This document shows, one piece after another, positions 1 to 6,989 of a stretch of DNA of 37,631 bases. Location: assembly GCA_025463905.1 (NCBI GenBank), contig JAODBJ010000119.1:1-37631 (forward strand). Direction: 5' to 3'. Numbering within the stretch: the first letter of the stretch is position 1; every line of letters starts with the position of its first letter. The notes under the pieces were generated by a model. The model ran no database searches. It saw nothing but the letters and a program-made list of their open reading frames with translations, and was not told where the DNA came from. The translations under genes were made by a program, and so were the position numbers. The stretch is from Actinomycetes bacterium. GTDB lineage: Bacteria > Actinomycetota > Acidimicrobiia > IMCC26256 > PALSA-610.

Positions 1-862
1 GCTCGGCACCGTCGAGATCGAGGCACTCGACGAACGCAGTGTCTTCCCAGTAGTGCAAGCCGTCGTGCTGCGGGCATTCGAACGACGCGGTCACGTCGCC
101 GACCGCCGAGTGTTCGTAGAGCTGCACGCCCCACTCCTGCGCGAGCGCGCGAGCCCGCCGACCGAGCGGTTCGCCCGCGAATACGACGCCCTTGTACGAC
201 GCGAACACGTCGCGCGGGTCAAAGCCGCGGCGTGCGCACACATCTCGTACGGCATCGAGCAGGAGCCCGCCGAAGTTGTAGACGACCGTCGGTCGCAGTT
301 CGAGCGACAGCTCGCAGAATCGCTCCATCTCGGCGGGGTCGAAATCGAAGAGCACCGGTATCGCGCCGAGCGACTGCACGAACCCGTACGTCGGCCCTCG
401 GAACGTGAACAGCACGAGCGACACGTAGTCGCCGGGGCGCGCGCCCATCGACCAGAAGTCTCGGTACATGATCGCTCGCGGCCCCGAACCTCGGCCCCAC
501 TGCTCCGGCACGAGCGTCGGGTCGCCGGTGGTGCCGGAGGTCGACATGATCGCCGTCAATTCGCTTGGCTCGACGGTGAGCAGGCCGCCGTAGGGATCGG
601 CGCGTTCGTCGCGCCAGCGGCGCAGCGTGTCCTTGTCGAGGAATGGCGCGCGTTCGCGGAAATCGTCGAGCGTGCGGATGTCGCGTGGATGAACTCCTGC
701 CGCGTCCCACACTTCGCGCACGAGGGCCGCGCACTCATAGGCATGCGGGAGCAGATCAAGAAGGAGTTCGAGCTGACGCGCCTCGAGCTCATGACGCGGC
801 ATCGTCTCGATCGTCTCGTCGAAGTAGACCGCATCATTCGGGGGCAGAGCCTGGCTGCTCAT
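1..862 (-). CDS. Phenylacetate-CoA ligase (PaaK)-like AMP-forming enzyme, 3' end cut by window
   Basis: Reading from the ATG at 862 leftwards gives about 287 residues with no stop, so the C-terminus lies outside the window. The AMP-binding P-loop STSGTTGDP is near residue 108. A long non-motif N-terminus precedes it (DFRERAPFLDKDTLRRW), as in PaaK-type ligases. Further on come YEHSAVGDVTASFECP and GLHYWEDTAFVE, which match the late adenylation motifs of this family. The expected reaction is ATP-dependent CoA thioesterification of an aromatic or other carboxylic acid; the substrate cannot be read from this. The start overlaps the stop of the upstream TetR gene by four bases (ATGA, 859-862), so the two are translationally coupled and the regulator probably controls this ligase. 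The family is secure, the substrate is not. Confidence 0.85.
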   Translation of the reverse strand, partial: MSSQALPPNDAVYFDETIETMPRHELEARQLELLLDLLPHAYECAALVREVWDAAGVHPRDIRTLDDFRERAPFLDKDTLRRWRDERADPYGGLLTVEPSELTAIMSTSGTTGDPTLVPEQWGRGSGPRAIMYRDFWSMGARPGDYVSLVLFTFRGPTYGFVQSLGAIPVLFDFDPAEMERFCELSLELRPTVVYNFGGLLLDAVRDVCARRGFDPRDVFASYKGVVFAGEPLGRRARALAQEWGVQLYEHSAVGDVTASFECPQHDGLHYWEDTAFVECLDLDGAE

Positions 863-1500
863 GCGTCCTCAGCCCCAGCGCCGAGCGCGGGAAGGCAGAA
901 GCGCAACACGTGGGCGCGGGCATCGGCAAGCGAGACCACGTCGTCACGGTGGAGGCGCGCCTCGGTGAACGCCCACGCGAGCGCATGGATGAGGCGCGCG
1001 TCGGTTACCGGTTCGGCGCCCGGGAACACACCCTCGACCCGACCACGCTCGAGCAGATCCACGAGCGGCGCGAGCTGGGCGGCGACGATCGCGTCGAAAC
1101 CGGCGGGATACCGCCCCTGCAGCCGTTTCGCTTCCGCCGCGAGCACCCGCGTGCGTTCGGCCCGCTTGGGGTCGTAGGCGAGGAGCAGCGTCTCGTCGAT
1201 CCACGCGTCCAGACTGATTCGAGGCGACGATGCCTCCATTCGCCGTCCGAGCCGCTCGACGCTGTGACGCGAGTCGCGCTCGTAGATGGCGAGGAGCAGC
1301 TCGTCCTTGGACCGGAAATGCCGGTAGAAGGCTCGAGTGGACAGGCTTGCTTCCGCCAGCACGTCCGCCACGGTCAGCTCTTCCGCGCCCTTGTGCGTGA
1401 GCACGGTCATCGCCGCGGCGATCAGCGCGTCGACTTCGTCCTGCGATCGCTGCCGTGCGGGACGGATCGGTCGGTCGGCGGCGCGTTCTGCAAATCCCAT
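859..1500 (-). CDS. TetR/AcrR family transcriptional regulator
   Basis: This protein of about 213 residues has a TetR N-terminal helix-turn-helix: LTVADVLAEASLSTRAFYRHF followed by KDELLLAIYERD. Its C-terminal ligand domain is divergent. I chose the ATG at 1500 because AAGG lies six bases upstream of it. A GTG at 1527 would add nine residues but has no ribosome binding site. It overlaps the PaaK-like ligase by ATGA, making a regulator-enzyme pair. A perfect 12-bp palindrome at 1530-1541 lies about 30 bases before the start and is a natural operator for autoregulation. The ligand is unknown; CoA esters or the acid substrate of the ligase are the obvious guess. Confidence 0.88.
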   Translation of the reverse strand: MGFAERAADRPIRPARQRSQDEVDALIAAAMTVLTHKGAEELTVADVLAEASLSTRAFYRHFRSKDELLLAIYERDSRHSVERLGRRMEASSPRISLDAWIDETLLLAYDPKRAERTRVLAAEAKRLQGRYPAGFDAIVAAQLAPLVDLLERGRVEGVFPGAEPVTDARLIHALAWAFTEARLHRDDVVSLADARAHVLRFCLPALGAGAEDA

Positions 1501-1529
1501 ATTCGGCCTTGAGAATGCCGTTTTCACAG

Positions 1530-1541
1530 CTTGACGTCAAG
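1530..1541. promoter_or_regulatory. Perfect 12-bp palindrome, candidate TetR operator
   Basis: The sequence CTTGACGTCAAG is its own reverse complement. It lies between the start of the TetR gene (minus strand) and the divergent unknown gene at 1571 (plus strand), so one bound dimer could cover both promoters. Assigning it as the operator is inference from position and symmetry. Confidence 0.45.
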
Positions 1542-1570
1542 TTCCCGTCATATGAATCTCATAGGACGTA

Positions 1571-2089
1571 TTGTCTGGCGCTTACCAGTCCGTGGGGGTG
1601 ACTGTGGGTTATGAAGCGAGCGACGCCGATGCGCGTCGCTGGCGAATCGAAGCGCTCCGGCGGTATGCCGGCGAGTCGGTCGAAGATGTGATCACCCGTC
1701 GCTTCGAGAGCGCGTCGGTGCGAGCACCAGACATACCGATCACCGCCGACCAGCACCGATGGATGGAGCGGGTCGCCGCGACGGTTCGTGGCGTGCATCG
1801 CGACTTCCTCGCGGTCGCCGACGCGCCGTCCAACGGCGAATACTCCCCCCGCATGTTGATGTTCGACGAGAGCGCGTCGGTCGCGCTGCAAGTCGGTCCC
1901 GACGCGGTGGAGGTCATCCCCCTCCCCGACTACGACGGTGACGCCCGCCGTGGGTTCGCGCTGATGTGGCGGCTCTGCCAGGCCCTCGCACGCGATGCCG
2001 AGTGCATCATCGTGGACCCGACCGACCTCACCGTGGTCGAGATGCAACTCGACGTCGACCGGGCCCGCGAGGAGTACGGCTGGCTCTAA
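1571..2089 (+). CDS. Hypothetical protein, 172 aa
   Basis: I do not recognise a family. The protein is mixed alpha/beta and acidic, has no signal peptide or membrane segment, and ends in DVDRAREEYGWL. Its composition and codon use look like a real gene; the frames opposite are Arg-rich shadows. The start is uncertain. TTG at 1571 has AGGA four bases upstream, but GTG codons at 1592, 1598 and 1604 are in frame and a shorter protein is possible. It is divergent from the TetR gene, shares the palindrome region with it, and is convergent with the crotonase (stops five bases apart). Confidence 0.6.
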   Translation: MSGAYQSVGVTVGYEASDADARRWRIEALRRYAGESVEDVITRRFESASVRAPDIPITADQHRWMERVAATVRGVHRDFLAVADAPSNGEYSPRMLMFDESASVALQVGPDAVEVIPLPDYDGDARRGFALMWRLCQALARDAECIIVDPTDLTVVEMQLDVDRAREEYGWL

Positions 2090-2093
2090 GGCG

Positions 2094-2912
2094 TCAACCG
2101 CGGCCGATCTGCTCGCGGCCGCGCTCGAGCACCCCGCGCCGGCGCGCCTCGATCTCCGCCGGGTCGAAGCCCCCGCCCTCCCAAGCGCGGCTGACACGGT
2201 CTTCGATGTCCCACGCGGCATCAACCGTCGTCGCGGTGACCTCGTCGTAGGTCTGCAACATGCGCCGTACCGCGCGCTGGTCGATCGATACGGAGTCGCG
2301 GCCGAGTTGCACGCAGAACGGCACGAGGTCGTCGTGCGGAATGACATGGTTCACGAGGCCCCACGCGAGTGCCGTCGGGGCGTCGATGAAATTGCCGGTG
2401 ACGCTCATCTCCTTGGCCCGCCCCACACCGATGCGCTGGGGAAGCAACACGGTGAGACCCCATCCCGGCATTACGCCGACGCGCGCGTGCGTGTCGGCGA
2501 AGCGGGCCCGGTCCGAAGCGACGAGGAAGTCGCATGCGAGCGCCAGCTCGAAACCGCCCGTGACCGCGACGCCGTTGATCGCGCCGATCAGGAGCTTCGT
2601 GCGCGGGGGCAGCGCGCCGCGCCACGGCAGCCGGCCTTCCTCGCGTTCCCCCATGTCGGCGAATCCCTCGCCGGATGCGCTCACCTCACCGGAACCGAAC
2701 TCCTTCAGGTCAACCCCGGCACAGAACGCGGGGTCGGCGCCGGTGAGCACGATCACGTCGACGTCGTCGCGCGTTTCGAGTTCGTTGATGACTGCGGGCA
2801 GCCGGCGCCGCACCGCACGGTTCAGCGCGTTGCGCGCCGAGGGGCGGTTGAGCGTTACGACCGCGACACGGTCTTCGACTCGTGTCAGGACGACATCGTC
2901 GTCGGACAACAC
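2094..2912 (-). CDS. Enoyl-CoA hydratase/isomerase (crotonase) family protein
   Basis: The crotonase fold is clear. The first oxyanion-hole segment is AFCAGVDLKEFG and the second is AINGVAVTGGFELALACDF. The Glu of GGFEL corresponds to Glu144 of rat mitochondrial hydratase. The second catalytic Glu (Glu164 of the rat enzyme, in the PEI segment) is not present: the aligned stretch is ADTHARVGVMPGWG. This suggests a reaction other than simple hydration, such as isomerisation or hydrolysis, or a hydratase acting with one acid. I place the start at GTG 2912 or the adjacent TTG 2909, preceded by AAAGGA; reading further upstream gives an extra 12 residues that lack support. It is the last gene of a three-gene minus-strand run with the alcohol dehydrogenase. 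Confidence 0.87.
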   Translation of the reverse strand: MLSDDDVVLTRVEDRVAVVTLNRPSARNALNRAVRRRLPAVINELETRDDVDVIVLTGADPAFCAGVDLKEFGSGEVSASGEGFADMGEREEGRLPWRGALPPRTKLLIGAINGVAVTGGFELALACDFLVASDRARFADTHARVGVMPGWGLTVLLPQRIGVGRAKEMSVTGNFIDAPTALAWGLVNHVIPHDDLVPFCVQLGRDSVSIDQRAVRRMLQTYDEVTATTVDAAWDIEDRVSRAWEGGGFDPAEIEARRRGVLERGREQIGRG

Positions 2913-2950
2913 ATTTCCTTTCGTCGGTTCGGCTATTCCCAGACACATCG

Positions 2951-3448
2951 CTATTCGAGATACACAATGTCGCCGTCGGACACGTCGAGCACAGCTTGGA
3001 CCGCGACGTGCAACGCGGCGTGCAGCTCCTCGAAACGCGCGGCCTCGAGATCGTCTTCGTCGGCGCCGGTCGGTGCCGGTTGCATCGCACCATCTTCCAA
3101 ACCCGCGAGCGCGGCATCCCAGTCGGTGTGTGCGGCTTCCAGCTTCAACCGCATCGCCGGCGCCTGCAGCAACGCCCGGGCAAGATCCTGGACGATCGTG
3201 ATCACCACGTCGGTGCTCGTACGGACGCCGGGCGTGGCGAGGAGATGCAACGCCTGCAACTTTCGCATCGCGAGCGCGGCGATCATCACCGGATCGGCCA
3301 TCTCGTGTACGACCGCGTCGACCGCGGAGAGGTCGAGCGTCACGCCGTCAGGCACGTCGAACCAATGCTTCAACGTGTCGAACAACTCTTCAGTCACGCC
3401 GTGGAGCGCGAGCAGCTCGGTTGGCTTCGGAACGACATCCATTGACAC
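2951..3448 (-). CDS. Hypothetical protein, 165 aa, between alcohol dehydrogenase and crotonase
   Basis: I do not recognise this protein. It is mainly helical and acidic, has no signal peptide, and its C-terminal half is rich in Glu and Ala (EAARFEELHAALHVAVQ). Its ribosome binding site (AGGGAG) overlaps the stop of the upstream alcohol dehydrogenase, so it is almost certainly co-transcribed with it. GTG 3448 and ATG 3442 are alternative starts two codons apart. The crotonase start follows after 38 bases. The context suggests an accessory role in oxidation of an alcohol or acyl-CoA. Confidence 0.7.
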   Translation of the reverse strand: MSMDVVPKPTELLALHGVTEELFDTLKHWFDVPDGVTLDLSAVDAVVHEMADPVMIAALAMRKLQALHLLATPGVRTSTDVVITIVQDLARALLQAPAMRLKLEAAHTDWDAALAGLEDGAMQPAPTGADEDDLEAARFEELHAALHVAVQAVLDVSDGDIVYLE

Positions 3449-3459
3449 GGGGTTGCTCC

Positions 3460-4689
3460 CTAACGGAAGTCGAAGGCCGCCTTGATCGCGCCCGACGCAT
3501 CCTGCGTCGCGAGCGCAACGAACGCATCTCGCCAGTCGTCGAGCCGGAACGTGTGGGTGAGCATGCCGGTGAGGTCGACGCGACCCGCGGCGACGAAATC
3601 GAGGTAGTGCGAGATGCCGTGCCGGCGCACGCCGTCGACTTCCTCGAAACCGAACGCGTTCGACCCGACGAACGAGATTTCCTTGAAGTAGAGGGGCGTG
3701 TCTTCCCAGAACGTCGGGCCGTGCACGCCGGCCTTCACGAGCGTGCCGCGTGCAGCAAGGACCCGCACGCCGATCTCGAATGTCTCCTGCTTCCCGATGG
3801 TGTCGTACACCACGTCGATGCCGCCGGGGTACGCCATCGGCATACCGTCACTCGCCTGCAGCACGCCACCAGACCACGCGGCCGCCTCTTCGATCACCTG
3901 CAGGGCCGGCTCGTGCCCGATCACCGTCGCGCCCAGCTTCCGAGCGAGTGCGGCTTGCGCGTCGAACCGCGCCACCACGAGCACATCGACGTCGGGGTAC
4001 AACTCGCGCAGGATCGCAGTGGCGCACGTGCCGAGCGCGCCCGCGCCGTACACCATCACCTTGCCGCCGGGCGGCGGGGCGTGACGGGTGACCGCGTGCA
4101 ACGACACCGCGAACGGGTCGGCGAAGACGGCGAGTTCGTCGGAGACACCGTCGGGCACCTTGAACAACATCGAATCGTGCGCGGGCATCAAGGTGGCGTA
4201 TCCGCCACTCGCATCTTTCGACGTGCCCGTATGGATCCCCGGCGCGATCGGACCAACGGCGAACGACACGCACAGGCTGTAGTCGCCCCGCTCACACGCG
4301 GCGCACATCGGGTCCACGCCGCGCGGCCCGCACGAAAGCCACGGGTTGAGTACGACGCGGTCGCCGACCGAAAGTCCCTCGGCTTCCGGGCCGAGCGCCA
4401 CGACGTCGGCCACCACCTCGTGCCCGAGGACCTGCGGCAACGAGAAGAACCCCTTCATCGGGTTGTCGGGCGATTGCACCTCGCCCCAATCCATGAACAC
4501 CTGCTTGGAGTCGGAGCCACAGATGCCGGTGAGCCGGGGCTGCGTGACGACCCAATCAGGCCGCAGGAACCCGGGATCGTCCATCTCGACGAGCTTCATC
4601 GGGGTGCGCGCAAGGTTGCGCAGTAGATGGTTCGTCGTGTCGATCTCGGGCTGCGGATCAGGGCGTACGCCGTAGAGCAGTGCCTGCAT
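3460..4689 (-). CDS. Zinc-dependent medium-chain alcohol dehydrogenase
   Basis: At 409 residues this is long for an MDR enzyme (usually about 350), with insertions before the catalytic site and in the structural-zinc lobe. Catalytic zinc ligands are Cys57 and Asp60 in GICGSD and His90-Glu91 in LGHEV. The structural-zinc lobe has four cysteines in LSCGPRGVDPMCAACERGD and the following SLC. The NAD(P) Rossmann motif is VYGAGALGTCA. It should oxidise an alcohol or reduce an aldehyde or ketone; the substrate is unknown. It heads a run with an unknown protein and a crotonase, and is divergent from dodecin across 62 bases that must hold both promoters. Confidence 0.9.
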   Translation of the reverse strand: MQALLYGVRPDPQPEIDTTNHLLRNLARTPMKLVEMDDPGFLRPDWVVTQPRLTGICGSDSKQVFMDWGEVQSPDNPMKGFFSLPQVLGHEVVADVVALGPEAEGLSVGDRVVLNPWLSCGPRGVDPMCAACERGDYSLCVSFAVGPIAPGIHTGTSKDASGGYATLMPAHDSMLFKVPDGVSDELAVFADPFAVSLHAVTRHAPPPGGKVMVYGAGALGTCATAILRELYPDVDVLVVARFDAQAALARKLGATVIGHEPALQVIEEAAAWSGGVLQASDGMPMAYPGGIDVVYDTIGKQETFEIGVRVLAARGTLVKAGVHGPTFWEDTPLYFKEISFVGSNAFGFEEVDGVRRHGISHYLDFVAAGRVDLTGMLTHTFRLDDWRDAFVALATQDASGAIKAAFDFR

Positions 4690-4751
4690 GCGCGCATGCT
4701 ACGCAGCGCGTACGGTTTCCGTCTCCCAAGCTCGACCTGAAGGAGACCTTG

Positions 4752-4997
4752 ATGGTGCAGCCGCCGAACGATCACACCTACCGCGTGAGCGAAGTCGTCG
4801 GGACCTCACCCGAAAGCATCCACCAAGCGGTACGCAACGGGATTGCCCGCGCGAGCCAAACCGTGCGCAACCTCGAGTGGTTCGAGGTCACGGAGATCCG
4901 TGGGTGGATCAACGAAGGCGAGGTCGGCCACTTCCAGGTGACGATGAAGCTCGGCTTCCGCCTCGAGGACCTCAGTGGCGGCGACGGAAACACCTAG
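4752..4997 (+). CDS. Dodecin, flavin-binding
   Basis: Dodecins are small dodecameric proteins that store or sequester flavin (FMN, riboflavin) and CoA. This one has 81 residues, with the conserved HTYRVSEVVGTSPES, the helix of about twenty residues, WFEVTEIRGWI with the stacking Trp, and HFQVTMKLGFRLED. This matches the actinobacterial dodecin pattern closely. The C-terminal tail is about ten residues longer than usual. The start is ATG 4752, with AAGGAG six bases upstream; an open frame reaches 4680 but has no ribosome binding site. It is divergent from the alcohol dehydrogenase. Its stop overlaps the convergent gene: both stop codons lie within CTAG at 4994-4997. Confidence 0.95.
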   Translation: MVQPPNDHTYRVSEVVGTSPESIHQAVRNGIARASQTVRNLEWFEVTEIRGWINEGEVGHFQVTMKLGFRLEDLSGGDGNT

Positions 4998-5800
4998 ATC
5001 GTGAAGGCCATCTCCCGAACGATCCGCGCGCCGAGTTCTGGATCGCCTTCGATCGCCACGCGCTGATCGTCGAGCACGCGTTCGCCGGCACCGCGGCCAC
5101 CCGCCAGACGCGCGTACGTACGGCGATCCATCGTGAGCCGCACGGTGGGGTTCGACGGGGCCGTGTCGAGCACGGCCGCGCGCCCGTCGACGCCGATCGC
5201 GACGACGATAGGCGGCGAGCCAGTCACGTCGAACACGACCGTCGAACCTTGTGGCGCGCCCGCCTTCTTCCCGACGACATACGACAAGCCGCGCGCGATA
5301 CGGCCGAGCGAATGGTCGGCGACGGCACCTTCGAGTCCGCCCGGCGCGTCGAGCGCTTCGCGGATGTCTTGCTCGTGGTACCAGCAGTCGAACACACGGA
5401 TAGCCATGAACTGCCGGTAGGGACCAGGACCCTCCGGAGTGAAGCCTTCGGCGTCCCACGCATCGGGGCTCATCCCCCGCAGCACGTCGAGGCGGCGCGT
5501 GGTGACCGCCTCGAATTCGGAGAGCACGTCAGGCCCGCGCATCGAGCGATACGACTCGACCCACTGCTCGTTCATGCGACCGATGTCGTTGCGCACGTAT
5601 GGCGCGTCGGGCGCGTCGCCCGAAGCCGGCTGCTCGCCCAGCAACATCCGTTCCGTGCCGATCATGTGCGCAACGTTGTCCTTCACCGACCATCCGGGGC
5701 AGTCGGTTCTACGTTCCCAGGCCGCGTCGTCGCGTTCGCGACACACGTCCGCGATCGACGACCACACATTCGCGAGCAACTCGACCATCGGTTCGGCCAC
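4994..5800 (-). CDS. Maleylpyruvate isomerase / mycothiol-dependent DinB-fold family protein
   Basis: The protein has about 268 residues. The N-terminal DinB-like four-helix domain shows the pattern of the TIGR03083 family: TDCPGWSVKDNVAHMIGTERML, then FDCWYHEQDIREAL with a metal-ligand-type His. The C-terminal domain resembles the SCP2-like MDMPI C-terminal domain. Such proteins commonly use mycothiol, consistent with an actinomycete. I favour GTG 5800 (MAEPMVELL) as the start; the frame stays open to a TTG at 5845. It is divergent from the Rv2466c-like gene, another mycothiol-linked family, and convergent with dodecin. The specific reaction cannot be told. Confidence 0.8.
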   Translation of the reverse strand: MAEPMVELLANVWSSIADVCRERDDAAWERRTDCPGWSVKDNVAHMIGTERMLLGEQPASGDAPDAPYVRNDIGRMNEQWVESYRSMRGPDVLSEFEAVTTRRLDVLRGMSPDAWDAEGFTPEGPGPYRQFMAIRVFDCWYHEQDIREALDAPGGLEGAVADHSLGRIARGLSYVVGKKAGAPQGSTVVFDVTGSPPIVVAIGVDGRAAVLDTAPSNPTVRLTMDRRTYARLAGGRGAGERVLDDQRVAIEGDPELGARIVREMAFTI

Positions 5801-5852
5801 GGGCGAGACGGTAGCCAGCCGCACCGACGTCCGCCGGTGCCACAATCATCGG

Positions 5853-6524
5853 GTGACGGAACGGATTGCATTCCATTTGGACCCGATGTGTCCGTGGGCG
5901 TATCAGACGTCGAAGTGGATCCGAGACGTACGCGGGCAGATCGGCCTCGACATCGACTGGCGGTTCTTCAGCCTCGAGGAGATCAACCGCGCCGACGGGA
6001 AACGCCACCCATGGGAGCGGCCCTGGTCGTACGGGTTCGGGCAGATGCGGGTCGGTGCGTGGCTGCGGCGACGATCGATGGACGACGTCGACCGTTGGTA
6101 CGAGCTCGTCGGGCGGTCGTTCCACGAGGAAGGCGTCAAGACCCACGATCCGCACGTGCACGCGGCGCTCCTCACCCAGCACGGCTTCCCGGCCGACGCC
6201 GTCGACGCCGCGCTCGCCGACGACACGACGCTCACCGAGGTGCGCGCCGACCACGAACGGGCCGTGGAACAGTTCGGCGCGCACGGCGTGCCGGTCATCG
6301 TGTTGCCGTCGGGCTACGCCGTATACGGGCCGGTCGTGGTGCCCGCGCCCACGGGTGCGGCGGCGCTGCGGCTGTGGGACCTCGTACGCGGATGGGAGGA
6401 GTTCCCGTATCTCTACGAGTTGCGCCACCCGAAGACGGCGACCGATCTCGCACACATCGCGGAAATCTTCCGGCCGTATCTGACGGCTCGCGACTGGCGA
6501 ACCATCGAGCTTCCTGCGCCCTGA
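5853..6524 (+). CDS. DsbA-fold protein, mycothiol-dependent nitroreductase (Rv2466c)-like
   Basis: This protein of 223 residues has a thioredoxin-fold DsbA domain. The N-terminus HLDPMCPWAYQTSKWIRDV and the later HGVPVIVLPSGYAVYGPVV (cis-Pro loop) match the Mycobacterium tuberculosis Rv2466c family, a mycothiol-dependent reductase. The usual active site is CPWC; here it is CPWA, so the second Cys is replaced by Ala. A single Cys (Cys13) remains, which suits a monothiol mechanism with mycothiol. The start is GTG 5853; the open frame upstream (from 5439) is the shadow of the opposing gene. It is divergent from the MPI-fold gene across about 50 bases, so both mycothiol-linked genes may share control. 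Confidence 0.85.
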   Translation: MTERIAFHLDPMCPWAYQTSKWIRDVRGQIGLDIDWRFFSLEEINRADGKRHPWERPWSYGFGQMRVGAWLRRRSMDDVDRWYELVGRSFHEEGVKTHDPHVHAALLTQHGFPADAVDAALADDTTLTEVRADHERAVEQFGAHGVPVIVLPSGYAVYGPVVVPAPTGAAALRLWDLVRGWEEFPYLYELRHPKTATDLAHIAEIFRPYLTARDWRTIELPAP

Positions 6525-6531
6525 ACTGCGG

Positions 6532-6966
6532 TCAGTCGACGGCGTCGAGAGGGCGGTCGTTCATCTCGCGCACGTCAGAGAAGTCGTGAAGTGGCGCAAG
6601 CCCCCGCCGCCAGAAGTCCCGTTCGGGTTTCGGTGCGGGTGGGGTGTCGGGGGCCGCCGGGGCCGCCGGCATGAGTAGGTGTTCGCGCAACGGCTCGGCA
6701 ACCAGGTCCTCAGCGATGTCGAAGGCGCGCACCGGCTCGCTGACGACAACCGGCGCGGCTGGTGCAACCGGTGCAGGTGGTGCGGGTGGTGCGGGCGGTG
6801 GCGGCAGCACCGGGCTGGACGTCGGGGCGAGGAGCAGGCCCACACGACCCACCCGGCCGGGGAGGAACTCGTCGTCGGCCGGTTGCCACGCCGCGATACC
6901 CGACGTTCGACCTTCGGATTCGCCGTCGTCGTTGTTGCTGCCGGCGAGGCTGGCGTACGGGTCCAT
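6532..6966 (-). CDS. Hypothetical proline/alanine-rich protein
   Basis: This protein of 144 residues has an acidic N-terminus (MDPYASLAGSNNDDGESEG). A low-complexity stretch at about residues 54-75 is built of PPAPPAP and APAAP units. The C-terminal part is more ordered, with VRAFDIAEDLVAEPLREHL and RDFWRRGLAPLHDFSDV. There is no signal peptide. It starts 24 bases after the stop of the topoisomerase A subunit on the same strand and is probably its downstream partner in one transcript. I do not recognise the family. It is convergent with the Rv2466c-like gene (7-base gap). Confidence 0.6.
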   Translation of the reverse strand: MDPYASLAGSNNDDGESEGRTSGIAAWQPADDEFLPGRVGRVGLLLAPTSSPVLPPPPAPPAPPAPVAPAAPVVVSEPVRAFDIAEDLVAEPLREHLLMPAAPAAPDTPPAPKPERDFWRRGLAPLHDFSDVREMNDRPLDAVD

Positions 6967-6989
6967 CCCGCTCTTGTCGGCACGGATAC

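Noticed and set aside
53-1177. 374-codon plus-strand ORF over the CoA ligase and TetR genes
   Set aside because: It is the shadow of the minus-strand ligase, whose own frame carries the STSGTTGDP motif and runs off the window edge.
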